Origin: a virus
Virus record (IMG/VR): IMGVR_UViG_3300047382_000480
Span: 1-64,000 of that record
Direction: 5' to 3' (one strand)
Length of the DNA: 64,000 nt
How positions within the stretch are numbered: position 1 is the first letter of the stretch; each line of letters opens with the position of its first letter. Below are positions 1 through 7,497 of this stretch, one piece after another. The notes under the pieces are model-generated. The model ran no database searches, was not told the origin of the DNA, and was given only the letters and a program-made list of their open reading frames with translations. A program made the translations under genes and the position numbers.

Positions 1-413
1 CGAGCCTCAATCGTTTTATTGAGAAGTTCAGTGTCGTTCTGAGTTTCAGTTGTGAACCCATACATCCTTTCCCAGTTCTCAGGTAACTCTTGCGAGACAA
101 CTCCGTTATGCACGATTGATAAATCAGGGCTAGTTTGTATGGGTTGATTGAATCTGAGGTCACTGGTTGAATAACGACAGTGACCGATAAGGTAGAGGTT
201 GCCATCCTCATTTAACAAATGCTCCATATTTGAGAGAGGAGAGAAGTCAGGAGCAGGGACTGCTTCAATGAGGGTGACAACCTTACCATTCTTTACATAC
301 GACAATCCAGTCGCGTGTAATCCCCGAATACGAGATTCAAGGAAAACATTCCGCACCAAATCTAAATCTTCAGACGTGGGGGAATTTAATTGTGCGCCAA
401 TCACTGCGCACAT
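1..413 (-). CDS. Class-II glutamine amidotransferase (3' part outside window)
   Basis: The visible 137 codons are the front of an Ntn-hydrolase glutamine amidotransferase of the GlmS/PurF/AsnB type, which frees ammonia from glutamine for a partner domain. The ATG at 413 lies one base after the upstream stop and places Cys at position 2, the nucleophile exposed when Met is removed. Family motifs GHCRYST (residues 77-83) and HNG (102-104) are present. The gene runs off the left edge, so the domain that would show what is aminated is not visible. It directly follows the TET/JBP-like dioxygenase gene, so the two are probably co-transcribed. Confidence 0.85.
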   Translation of the reverse strand, partial: MCAVIGAQLNSPTSEDLDLVRNVFLESRIRGLHATGLSYVKNGKVVTLIEAVPAPDFSPLSNMEHLLNEDGNLYLIGHCRYSTSDLRFNQPIQTSPDLSIVHNGVVSQELPENWERMYGFTTETQNDTELLNKTIEA

Positions 414-414
414 A

Positions 415-1719
415 TCAGAACAAATCCTCGAGTGATGCGGATTCAACAGATGCTGTGGGATGATATGTATCAAGCATCTCTTGACCGCCCTGCTCTTTTA
501 GGTAATCATACCATTCAGTGGATTCCCACATCTTAGAAGATACACCATTCCAGAGAGGACGCCACTCGGGATGTTCCTGATTGAGTCGTCTGTAGTCAAC
601 GAACTGACGACGCAAGTTCTCGTATTCAAACGACCCAAGTAGAGCCATTTTCTCACGAGCATAGGCAACAATCGAGATACGATCAGAATTATCGCCAATG
701 ATTTCAGTATTGCCGTGAATACCATCGTGGTTATTCACAAGAAGAAGATCTCCTGGATGAAGTTCAACAGCAATGCGATACTCGGGAAGTACAAACAAAC
801 ACCCTTCCCAACTCTTTTTGCCATCAGGAGAGATACAGCTGATATTAGAGAAGCCATCTGAGAAGTCACCAGCATCTCTGTGTGCAGCAGTACGGAATGT
901 TCGGTTTACTGTAAGAGTTGTGTATGGTGTTCCAGGAACAACAAAAGCTGGATCAATTTTATCAGTGAATGCCTTTTGCTTTCCATACCTTACAGGGAGC
1001 AACTCTTCAAACTTACGAGACAAAGTCTGCAAATATGGGTACGACTTTGAAAATAACTCAGGATTCTTTTCAGTGTATGCTGTAGCACGACCATATGGTA
1101 TGCGAGGATACCGATCAAACCAACCGCAAATACCAGAATTAACTGTATTTGCATACGAGGTATCAGAGATATAAGTATCAACCATATCTTTTGCTGCAAC
1201 TTTTCGTTCAGCAGGAGACATCGGGCGAACACTTTCGAGCCAATGGTCAAAAAACCCAGTGTATTCAACACCAGCCTTTTTAATTTTTTCTCTCAGCCAA
1301 ACACTACCACGACCACCCCCAGATGGTTTGTGGCGAGCAATAGCATCTTCAATTGCATCAAAGTCACCATCAAGGGAAGAATCAGGGGCAGAGAAGATTG
1401 CGTCAAGGATCTCAGTTTGTAATGGCGTAACCCAGTCTCTATTACCTAACTGCTCTTGCCTTGGACCTGCAGCCATACCACGATTCTGTGTTTCTACTGC
1501 GGCAGGAGCCAACCCTTCCATTGCACCCTCTTGTTCTTCTTTGGAGAAAACTCCCTTACGGAACTTGAAGATTACGTTATGTTCACTGTTTTCCTCAAAT
1601 TTATCGAGGGCATACAAGTCAGTGTCTTCAGTAATGATTTGATCGTATGTGGAGTCATCAAGCCAGCCACCTAGTTTATCATCACAGTTTATCTTTTCAA
1701 TCGTTAGTTCTTTTATCAT
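415..1719 (-). CDS. TET/JBP-like 2OG-Fe(II) dioxygenase (putative DNA base hydroxylase)
   Basis: A 434-residue protein whose C-terminal half reads as a TET/JBP-type 2-oxoglutarate/Fe(II) dioxygenase. The iron triad is visible as H280-x-D282 (in AHRDAGDF) and a distal His near 335 (IHGN), and R347 (DRIS) is placed to bind 2-oxoglutarate. The segments PRIPYGRATAYT (about 205-216) and VPGTPYTT (261-268) before the HxD are typical of the phage, bacterial and fungal TET/JBP branch. Known members hydroxylate 5-methylcytosine or thymine in DNA. The substrate here is inferred, not shown. The first 150 residues are not recognised and may recruit DNA or a partner. It is one base from the amidotransferase gene. 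Confidence 0.75.
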   Translation of the reverse strand: MIKELTIEKINCDDKLGGWLDDSTYDQIITEDTDLYALDKFEENSEHNVIFKFRKGVFSKEEQEGAMEGLAPAAVETQNRGMAAGPRQEQLGNRDWVTPLQTEILDAIFSAPDSSLDGDFDAIEDAIARHKPSGGGRGSVWLREKIKKAGVEYTGFFDHWLESVRPMSPAERKVAAKDMVDTYISDTSYANTVNSGICGWFDRYPRIPYGRATAYTEKNPELFSKSYPYLQTLSRKFEELLPVRYGKQKAFTDKIDPAFVVPGTPYTTLTVNRTFRTAAHRDAGDFSDGFSNISCISPDGKKSWEGCLFVLPEYRIAVELHPGDLLLVNNHDGIHGNTEIIGDNSDRISIVAYAREKMALLGSFEYENLRRQFVDYRRLNQEHPEWRPLWNGVSSKMWESTEWYDYLKEQGGQEMLDTYHPTASVESASLEDLF

Positions 1720-1734
1720 AATATATCATCCCAA

Positions 1735-1917
1735 TCAATTTAGACCGATTAGTCCCCACCCATGTGTGGCGATCGCGTTGAGTATAATAAACCAACAAGT
1801 CGCCATATGAGTAATCCACCAAATAGTGCGAATACCAGCAACAGTATTGGCTTGTTTGTCAGTCTCTCCAACTTTCTCACCAAGACTTTTCGCCCATATT
1901 CTCCACCATTTATACAT
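1735..1917 (-). CDS. Small membrane protein
   Basis: A 60-residue protein with a basic, tryptophan-rich N-terminus (MYKWWRIWAKSLGEKVG) and one hydrophobic segment at about residues 32-57, so probably an inner-membrane peptide with the N-terminus inside. No function is recognised. A GGGAGAG ribosome site precedes the ATG, but the ATG overlaps the -10 box of a promoter at 1916-1944. It can therefore only be translated from a transcript starting further upstream. Confidence 0.65.
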   Translation of the reverse strand: MYKWWRIWAKSLGEKVGETDKQANTVAGIRTIWWITHMATCWFIILNAIATHGWGLIGLN

Positions 1918-1944
1918 TATACTCTCTCCCTTTTAAGAAGTCAA
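1916..1944 (-). promoter_or_regulatory. Early-type sigma70 promoter
   Basis: TTGACT (1944-1939), 17 bp, TATAAT (1921-1916), reading leftwards. The -10 box overlaps the ATG of the small membrane protein (1917), so this promoter more likely serves the dioxygenase and amidotransferase genes. Confidence 0.7.
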
Positions 1945-1958
1945 GCATTATTTCTAAA

Positions 1959-2228
1959 TTATTCTTCTTCAACAACTGCTTTGATGTATTTCTCTTGGAT
2001 AGAAACACCTTGCACATTATCCGCAACTTCAACTGCAGTCCCCTTACTCCAATCAAGGAATACTTTATCTTTTGGTTTCACCAAAGTAACTTCTGGTCCA
2101 ACTGCGACCACAAATGCAGGAATCGCACCTTTATTATCTAATGGAGCAGTAAGGATGATACCACCTGCTGTTTCTGTTTCCTTAGAACTCATTTCCTGCA
2201 CTAACACATTATCTCTTAACATTCTCAT
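1959..2228 (-). CDS. GroES-like co-chaperonin (gp31 analogue)
   Basis: An 89-residue Cpn10/GroES-family protein. The N-terminal strand MRMLRDNVLVQ, the mobile-loop region around ETAGGIILT (residues 19-27) and the barrel strands up to VSIQEKYIKAV match bacterial GroES. In T4 the co-chaperonin gp31 replaces host GroES so that GroEL can fold the major capsid protein gp23. This protein is the natural candidate for that role. Start at 2228 has AAGGG eight bases upstream. It lies between UDP-glucose dehydrogenase and the small membrane protein, not beside head genes. Confidence 0.85.
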   Translation of the reverse strand: MRMLRDNVLVQEMSSKETETAGGIILTAPLDNKGAIPAFVVAVGPEVTLVKPKDKVFLDWSKGTAVEVADNVQGVSIQEKYIKAVVEEE

Positions 2229-2243
2229 AAATTAAACCCTTAA

Positions 2244-3005
2244 TTAAATTTCTTTGCTCAAACGTATAACATTATTGTAGTTCGAAGCTATTCTTAAAAT
2301 CGACATATCAACGCCAAGTTGACCTGCAGAATATATCAAGGCATTGGTGTCTTTTGGAAAACAGTGACCACCATAACCTCTTTCTTCTGTTATTTCCATA
2401 TGACTAGTGCCTATTCTTTCGTCTCGGCTTACTAAATCTTTCACTGTATCATAATTTATACCTGCAGATTTACACACATCGTAGATCTGATTGAAGAAGG
2501 CAACCTTTGCTGCAAGGAATGAGTTTACAGTGTATTTCATAATTATGAGTTCTTCAGGGTCTCTAATTATCATTTCACAACCCTGCTTCCAAAACAATGT
2601 CGCCCAAAAAAGGTCGTCACCCCCACCAAAGTACATTGAAGTTCTATTGTTGAAATCTTCGAGTGCGTGTTCAGCTCGAAGGAACTCTGGACTAAATGTG
2701 ATGTTGTGGTCTGGGTAAACTTCTTTGATATATCTCCAGCCTTCCAAAGATATTGTACTTTTGATGAGAACTGGGATATCAGTGGGGCATTCATCAAGGA
2801 CATCAAAGACATTTGTCATATCACAAATACCAACATCAACATCAGACATTGGAGTGGCTACTGCAATGATAACCGCTTCTGGATCTCCAATAGTATTGTC
2901 GTTGAACGCTGGGTCTACGACTGTTATTTCGTTGCCCTTATTGACTGAAAGAGCCATTTCGTGCGCTCTCCCGACAAACCCATACCCGAAAACTGTTATC
3001 TTCAT
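2244..3005 (-). CDS. UDP-glucose/GDP-mannose 6-dehydrogenase, short form
   Basis: An NAD-dependent nucleotide-sugar dehydrogenase that would oxidise UDP-glucose to UDP-glucuronate in two steps. The Rossmann motif GYGFVG is at residues 7-12, SPEFL with the catalytic-site Glu near 107, the Lys/Asn pair in VNSFLAAK near 160-167, and the catalytic Cys in GGHCFPKD at 215. At 253 residues it is far shorter than the usual 380-450 and lacks the C-terminal UDP-binding domain. It may therefore work as a trimmed enzyme or with a partner. Its ATG overlaps the dCMP deaminase stop (ATGA), so translation is coupled. Confidence 0.85.
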   Translation of the reverse strand: MKITVFGYGFVGRAHEMALSVNKGNEITVVDPAFNDNTIGDPEAVIIAVATPMSDVDVGICDMTNVFDVLDECPTDIPVLIKSTISLEGWRYIKEVYPDHNITFSPEFLRAEHALEDFNNRTSMYFGGGDDLFWATLFWKQGCEMIIRDPEELIIMKYTVNSFLAAKVAFFNQIYDVCKSAGINYDTVKDLVSRDERIGTSHMEITEERGYGGHCFPKDTNALIYSAGQLGVDMSILRIASNYNNVIRLSKEI

Positions 3006-3475
3006 TCGTATTTCTCCACAACTATCCCATCACATTTATCAAGAAACTTGACACCATCATCATTTCTTAGATGAGGTTTCTCCCAAACAACACGTTTTAT
3101 CCCAGATTGATATATCAATTTAGCACATTCAATACAAGGTGCTGTTGTTGTATAAATCGTAGCACCCTCGCAATTATCAGAAGATTTAGCAACTTTAGCA
3201 ATTGCATTTGATTCAGCGTGAAGCACTTCTGGTTTTGTCTCTAGGAATTGAACGTCGCCATTTGGCCATTTGATTTCATTTTCACACACATTGTCCCAAC
3301 CAGAGGGCATACCATTATAACCAATGGAGATAATGCGGTTATCTTTTACGATAACGGCACCAACCTGTAATCTTTTTGCGGTAGAAAGTTTAGAGTAAAC
3401 TCGGGCAACTTTCATATGCGCCCTGTCCCATTTATTGGGTAGAATACCCCAAGTTCTTGTGTATGTATCAGTCAT
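3002..3475 (-). CDS. dCMP deaminase
   Basis: Zinc-dependent deoxycytidylate deaminase (157 residues) that makes dUMP for thymidylate synthesis, fitting the ThyX gene at 16834. The family's N-terminal VGAVIV strand, GYNGMPSG loop, HAE zinc/proton-shuttle motif and PCIEC zinc motif are all present. The start MTDTYTR at 3475 is preferred over a non-ATG extension, because it sits two bases from the stop of the upstream SGNH gene. In T4 the homologue is cd. Confidence 0.9.
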   Translation of the reverse strand: MTDTYTRTWGILPNKWDRAHMKVARVYSKLSTAKRLQVGAVIVKDNRIISIGYNGMPSGWDNVCENEIKWPNGDVQFLETKPEVLHAESNAIAKVAKSSDNCEGATIYTTTAPCIECAKLIYQSGIKRVVWEKPHLRNDDGVKFLDKCDGIVVEKYE

Positions 3476-3477
3476 TC

Positions 3478-4260
3478 TTAGACATCCCACTCATATCCAG
3501 CTTTCCTCAATAGGTTCATCGCAATGTATATGTGCCTGTTTGAACCATAATATTTTAAATCTCTAGAGAGATCGTGTTCTTGAAATATAGAAAAATAGTC
3601 GTCGCCACAGCAATCATCTTGGATTAAAGGAGTATCAAATTGATCACATAAATGTTGCATGGCTCGCAAAACCTTTTCTTTGTGTAGTATCCACTCATCT
3701 TCTGTTGTTGCTAATGGATACCCTGCATTGAGGATACCAGAATGTATGTGGTGTTCATAACCCTCGAATGGAGTGCACATAAACACATGAGATGGTTTTA
3801 TCTTGGGCAACCAGTACATTAAAACTCTAAATGCAGAGTCTAGAGAACCATTTGGTATGCCTAGATTATATGATCTCACCTTTAAAGTATGCCCGATACG
3901 AGTAGACCAAAGTTTGCCCTCTGGCATGCCAATCCCAAATGTATTTGAATCACCGAGACAGATAATACTACGTTTCTTTGGTTCTGTGGGCATTTCTTCA
4001 CCCCTGAACCCATGAGAATTAATTCTATAAGAAAGGTTGACCCAATCGCCCTGCTTAGGATCCATGGTATTGTAGTCATATTTGTAACCGACTACATCTT
4101 CTGCTCCCTCAGGTTCTTGAAAAATCCATCCATTTCTGAGTAACTCGTCGTAGTTATGTGACCAATTCAGCGCATACTGTTCTTCGCTGTCGTCCATATA
4201 AAAAGGCAGTTCTTCTGGAGTATGGTCTTTTCCGTTTGCTTTTCCCCAACTTTCTTTCAT
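3478..4260 (-). CDS. SGNH/GDSL-type hydrolase-like protein (copy 1)
   Basis: A 260-residue protein with the block-I motif IICLGDSNTFGIG (about residues 99-111), in which GDS is the usual SGNH nucleophile context. It is preceded by YRINSHGFRG. Members of this fold cleave acyl, acetyl or other ester groups. A C-terminal Asp/His dyad is less clear than in copy 2. It is a clear paralogue of the gene at 6053-6775, sharing the N-S-H-G-F-R stretch, the GDS region and the segment YWLPKIKPSHVF / YWVPILKPENVY. Substrate is unknown; a capsular or envelope polysaccharide ester is plausible. Confidence 0.7.
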   Translation of the reverse strand: MKESWGKANGKDHTPEELPFYMDDSEEQYALNWSHNYDELLRNGWIFQEPEGAEDVVGYKYDYNTMDPKQGDWVNLSYRINSHGFRGEEMPTEPKKRSIICLGDSNTFGIGMPEGKLWSTRIGHTLKVRSYNLGIPNGSLDSAFRVLMYWLPKIKPSHVFMCTPFEGYEHHIHSGILNAGYPLATTEDEWILHKEKVLRAMQHLCDQFDTPLIQDDCCGDDYFSIFQEHDLSRDLKYYGSNRHIYIAMNLLRKAGYEWDV

Positions 4261-4263
4261 CGA

Positions 4264-4452
4264 CTACTCTTTCTCTTCTCGGTCTTGTTGAACCCACTCA
4301 TTAAATTGGGTTGTACCTACTTTATCCTCAACCCATTCTAAAACAACTTGGGCACCTATTTGAGAACCCTTTCTCTCACCATAATAATGACCGATAACAT
4401 ATGCAACACCAATGCAAGTCCATGCTATAAACGTATGTGTTAATGAATCCAT
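4264..4452 (-). CDS. Small membrane protein
   Basis: A 62-residue protein with one N-terminal membrane segment (about residues 6-24, AWTCIGVAYVIGHYYG) and a charged C-terminal tail ending QQDREEKE. A strong GGAGAG site lies upstream of the ATG. No family is recognised. It precedes SGNH copy 1 by three bases. Confidence 0.6.
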   Translation of the reverse strand: MDSLTHTFIAWTCIGVAYVIGHYYGERKGSQIGAQVVLEWVEDKVGTTQFNEWVQQDREEKE

Positions 4453-4492
4453 ATACTTCTCTCCAATTAATGTTACATATCTATAACAAAAA

Positions 4493-4705
4493 TTAAGGTT
4501 TACTCCCTACCCTAATAGTTTCGACCCAATTAGCTGAGCTTTCTTTGGCTAATTTTTCGCGATATTTTTCTAACAAGAAAGTCTCATTATTCTGGACATA
4601 ATCATTAAAGGTATAGATGCACTCTCCGAACATATCACGTTCGGTACAATTTTTGTGCCACATACGTTTCGCCCATTCATAAAATTTACGATCTTGTAAC
4701 TTCAT
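4493..4705 (-). CDS. Hypothetical protein, 70 aa
   Basis: Small, charged, aromatic-rich protein starting MKLQDRKFYEW. The ATG at 4705 is chosen over 4714 because the GGGAGG ribosome site would abut 4714 but is well spaced for 4705. Its start lies inside the 3' end of the HAD-type gene (overlap 20 bases). No function is recognised. Confidence 0.55.
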   Translation of the reverse strand: MKLQDRKFYEWAKRMWHKNCTERDMFGECIYTFNDYVQNNETFLLEKYREKLAKESSANWVETIRVGSKP

Positions 4706-5276
4706 TATAAACATCCTCCCAATTCTTCATTGTCTTGAAATCACCTTTGGAATGCATATTATGACCATGCTCAATTAAAAGACTTTCAAAACCAACATCG
4801 GCACCGACATTTGCATTTTCAGGTTTATCTTCAATCCAATAACAACCACGATATTTTTTACTCAATTCAGCAAGAATCTCGTCTTTATCGGCACCAGTAT
4901 CAAGACAAATAACTTTCTCAAAAGTGTTCTCACCGAATAATTTATTCAGGTTTCTTTCTCGAAGTTTTTGGGCATAAGGATCTAGTGACAGACTAGTGAC
5001 AGCAATAAATTTATATTTATGCTTTTCGTGTAGCTTCTTGATGTAGTATTGAGCATCTCTGAGTGGCGGTAGAAAACCAATCGCAGCAGATTCATTAAAC
5101 ACACTGACGATTTTTCTGGCTTCGGATCTCTTCATATCGAATCTTTGGTTTACACTATAAACCTTTTTGTAATCTTCAATAGGAGATTGTCCTCTGTTTT
5201 CCATCCAAACCATGAACGCCTCTTCCCAGTCGAGGCAAACTCCATCACAATCTGTGAGGATATACTTATCTTTCAT
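4686..5276 (-). CDS. HAD-superfamily phosphatase / 5'-nucleotidase-like
   Basis: A HAD-fold protein of 196 residues. Motif I is TDCDGVCLDW near residues 6-15 (DxD nucleophile pair), motif II is in VTSLS near 105, and the late acidic motif is WIEDKPENA near 155. The overall pattern resembles phage and mitochondrial-type 5'(3')-deoxyribonucleotidases, which trim nucleoside monophosphates. The ATG at 5276 shares its A with the TGA of the preceding gene and is better spaced from GGGAGG than the alternative ATG at 5279. Confidence 0.7.
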   Translation of the reverse strand: MKDKYILTDCDGVCLDWEEAFMVWMENRGQSPIEDYKKVYSVNQRFDMKRSEARKIVSVFNESAAIGFLPPLRDAQYYIKKLHEKHKYKFIAVTSLSLDPYAQKLRERNLNKLFGENTFEKVICLDTGADKDEILAELSKKYRGCYWIEDKPENANVGADVGFESLLIEHGHNMHSKGDFKTMKNWEDVYNEVTRS

Positions 5277-5473
5277 CATACCTCCCACACACTGGAGAGA
5301 TCTTGTTGGATAACATCCCACTCAGCCATTGTTGTTTCGAGAGCATAGTCTCGAAGTTCAGGTCTATCAGCGAACTGCTCATAAACCTGATAAGCCAAAA
5401 TATCAGACGGCTCATTCCAGTTATTTGCAGCCAACTCTTGACACTCAAAAACAAACTGACTCATCTTACTCAT
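5276..5473 (-). CDS. Hypothetical protein, 65 aa
   Basis: Acidic helical protein (MSKMSQFVFECQEL...), not recognised. It is the first gene after a perfect early promoter at 5508-5536 and has a GGAGAG ribosome site. Early, strongly expressed small proteins of this kind are often host-takeover factors in T4-like phages, but nothing in the sequence proves that here. Confidence 0.6.
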   Translation of the reverse strand: MSKMSQFVFECQELAANNWNEPSDILAYQVYEQFADRPELRDYALETTMAEWDVIQQDLSSVWEV

Positions 5474-5507
5474 AATTATCTCTCCAAGTTATCATTTCAA
5501 TACAGCT

Positions 5508-5536
5508 ATTATACAATAAAACAACGCAAAAGTCAA
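5508..5536 (-). promoter_or_regulatory. Early-type sigma70 promoter
   Basis: TTGACT (5536-5531), 17 bp spacer, TATAAT (5513-5508) reading leftwards, about 35 bases before the ATG at 5473. It belongs to the GTGTTGACTTTT promoter family of this genome. Confidence 0.85.
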
Positions 5537-5549
5537 CACTTTTCTTCAA

Positions 5550-5557
5550 TATAAATA
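5550..5557 (+). promoter_or_regulatory. T4-type late promoter (plus strand)
   Basis: TATAAATA, the exact T4 late-promoter octamer, on the plus strand 30 bases before the only plus-strand gene (5588). It is the only late promoter in the window that points right. Confidence 0.75.
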
Positions 5558-5587
5558 GATGAAACATATGTATTAAGTGAGGTTATT

Positions 5588-6106
5588 ATGGAAAGAGCAT
5601 CCCGATTTTTTGCGTTTCGTACAAGGGATGAGTTCTGGATTGTAGACGAAAAGACCCTCCAAGACGTTCCAAAACCAAGAGAAATGCTAATCAAAAAAGC
5701 GAATATAGAATCTATTCGCGAGTATGTTCTCACCCAAAATAAAACAGATTTACCAATCGTTGATAGATGTCGCGACAGAACCGAATGGCATACACCAGAA
5801 GGTCGAGAGAGGATACGCCAAGCCAAACTGGGGAATAAGCACCCCCATAAAAATGGTTTGTCGGATACGCATCGAGAAAGGATCAGTAACACTATGTCAG
5901 GAACTCGTGTTGGTGAATTTAATCCAATGTACGGAAGAAAACATTCTCCCGAAACAATCGCAAAGATCCGTCAAAAAGCATATGAGAGACCGAAGCGAAA
6001 ATGGTGCGTTGAACCAAACGGAAATATGCATCTAATAGAAGCAACAGCACAATTACCAGAAGGATGGCAATGGGGAAGATTTTTTGACCCTTATAAACCT
6101 GTCTAG
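5588..6106 (+). CDS. NUMOD3-motif protein, orphan homing-endonuclease-type DNA-binding protein
   Basis: The only plus-strand gene in 64 kb (172 residues). Its middle carries NUMOD3-like repeats: GNKHPHKNGLSDTHRERIS (about 82-100) and NPMYGRKHSPETIAKI (about 113-128). These are the DNA-binding modules of GIY-YIG and HNH homing endonucleases. No GIY-YIG or HNH catalytic core is seen in the first 65 residues, so it may be a binding-only remnant or use an unrecognised catalytic domain. It has its own late promoter at 5550 and a GAGG ribosome site. Its 3' end overlaps SGNH copy 2 convergently by 54 bases, the pattern expected of an inserted mobile gene. Confidence 0.7.
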   Translation: MERASRFFAFRTRDEFWIVDEKTLQDVPKPREMLIKKANIESIREYVLTQNKTDLPIVDRCRDRTEWHTPEGRERIRQAKLGNKHPHKNGLSDTHRERISNTMSGTRVGEFNPMYGRKHSPETIAKIRQKAYERPKRKWCVEPNGNMHLIEATAQLPEGWQWGRFFDPYKPV

Positions 6107-6775
6107 TATTTTGTCTTGTTGTTCTGCTCCAGGGTGAAAACCATCTCTAGATGCTCCAATAAATTCACTATTGGTTGGAAACAGATCAGCGAAGTGTAGT
6201 TTAGTGTCTCTACAAATCCATTGAATTGCGTCTAAGTTCTTTTGTCTTTGGACAGTTACCTGTGGTTCTTGCGATACCAGATCAATAAACAATTTTTCTC
6301 TGAAGTGACTTTCGTCAGTAATCTCTCGGTCACCAAACTTTTGAATACTTATTTGATCCCAGTAAGCGGAAGACCACCCTACTCCATCAGCATTCAAAAA
6401 CTCTTGTCGGTTTGGTGCTGTCTCTTGAATGTAAACATTTTCTGGTTTGAGTATCGGAACCCAGTACCCAAGAAGTCTTGTAACAGTATCTAACCCAGAA
6501 CCTGCTTGGGATAAATTCACAAACTGCTCTTTAGTGTTGTGCTTATATGCCCAACCTTCTTCAGGATTAAGACCAAATGCAAGAGTCGTACTGTCTCCAA
6601 TGTAAATGTCACACCCTTCTTCAATCTCCCACATTTCGATGTCCATCCGAAATCCATGAGAATTGAAACGATATTCTATTGGTGCTTCGTATTGAGCACG
6701 TTTAGGATTATCAACTGAAAACCACTTTAGGGTCTTTCCCCTAACTTCGTGGTGGTAATCAATCGCTTTTTGCAT
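6053..6775 (-). CDS. SGNH/GDSL-type hydrolase-like protein (copy 2)
   Basis: A 240-residue paralogue of the gene at 3478-4260. The nucleophile block is IYIGDSTTLAFGL (about residues 57-69), and the C-terminal DGFHPG holds a D-x-x-H arrangement typical of the SGNH catalytic dyad. The motif pair makes hydrolase activity more likely than in copy 1. Its last 54 bases are overlapped in antisense by the NUMOD3 gene, so the C-terminus PLPSFW could have been altered by that insertion. Its start overlaps the upstream gene by 17 bases. Confidence 0.7.
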   Translation of the reverse strand: MQKAIDYHHEVRGKTLKWFSVDNPKRAQYEAPIEYRFNSHGFRMDIEMWEIEEGCDIYIGDSTTLAFGLNPEEGWAYKHNTKEQFVNLSQAGSGLDTVTRLLGYWVPILKPENVYIQETAPNRQEFLNADGVGWSSAYWDQISIQKFGDREITDESHFREKLFIDLVSQEPQVTVQRQKNLDAIQWICRDTKLHFADLFPTNSEFIGASRDGFHPGAEQQDKILDRFIRVKKSSPLPSFW

Positions 6776-7256
6776 TTTTCTTTTTGCGGGGTTTCTTTTT
6801 CGCTGGCTTATTGTATTCCTCGATGCCGAGTGGCTTCATCAACTTCTCAAGTTTGGGATACATTTCTAATAACTTGCCATCTTTGACGCTTGTGAGAATA
6901 TCTGCCTCTTTAAAATGAAGACCTTCGAGTATTTGAACCCAATTCATTTCTTGTTTCCAAGTCGGAAGATTCTTTAGGTTTCCATTAGGATCGAGGAATG
7001 AGTTAATTCTACGCCACTCCATTTGAATAGTCGTATCACCCATACCAACTGGAATATCTCTATCCAACTTTACATTTTCTGGCATGCCGTCGGGAAGACC
7101 CCACTCAATTTCCTGCGCTCCAACCCCTGCCCTAACTAGAGGGACAATTGTTTGATTTGTTGATGCCCATTTTTTGAGACGATCAACCTGATCTTCAATT
7201 GTTTTTGCTTCGAACACATAGTCGAACCCTTCATCTACTTGCCTAAATTTTATCAT
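6759..7256 (-). CDS. Conserved hypothetical protein, 165 aa
   Basis: A soluble protein starting MIKFRQVDEGFDYVFEA with a very basic tail (KKKPRKKKNAK), suggesting nucleic-acid contact. The ATG at 7256 is preferred to a GTG at 7268. It resembles a protein seen beside rnh in marine T4-like phages, but I cannot assign a function. Confidence 0.6.
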   Translation of the reverse strand: MIKFRQVDEGFDYVFEAKTIEDQVDRLKKWASTNQTIVPLVRAGVGAQEIEWGLPDGMPENVKLDRDIPVGMGDTTIQMEWRRINSFLDPNGNLKNLPTWKQEMNWVQILEGLHFKEADILTSVKDGKLLEMYPKLEKLMKPLGIEEYNKPAKKKPRKKKNAKSD

Positions 7257-7497
7257 TTTTTTCCTCACGAAGATGTGTTATTACATCTGCTTCAGTTTCA
7301 ATAACCACCCTTGCACCACACGCTAAGATGGGGTTTCCATTATCAGAGTATCTGACCACACTTGGTCCGAGAATCTCTACGTCGTGGCAGTATTTATTAG
7401 ACCTGCCTTCCTTCACTGTTATGACAGGTTCGTCAGTTCCGTGTTTTAAATTAGCACGAATCTTATGCTGATTTACATGGATATACTTCTTCGCCAC
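7243..7497 (-). CDS. Conserved hypothetical protein, 84 aa (GTG start)
   Basis: Small beta-rich protein (start V/MAKKYIHVNQHKIRAN). It begins with GTG at 7497, whose G overlaps the TAG stop of rnh, and GGAGG lies seven bases upstream, so translation is coupled to rnh. The internal stretch GRSNKYCHDVEILGPS followed by GARVVIET suggests a compact barrel. Function unknown. Confidence 0.6.
   Translation of the reverse strand: MAKKYIHVNQHKIRANLKHGTDEPVITVKEGRSNKYCHDVEILGPSVVRYSDNGNPILACGARVVIETEADVITHLREEKNDKI

Noticed and set aside
773-1174. Plus-strand open frame of 133 codons opposite the TET/JBP-like gene
   Set aside because: It is the antisense shadow of a well-supported gene, has no ribosome site or promoter and no recognisable protein pattern. 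The same holds for the other rightward frames except 5588-6106.
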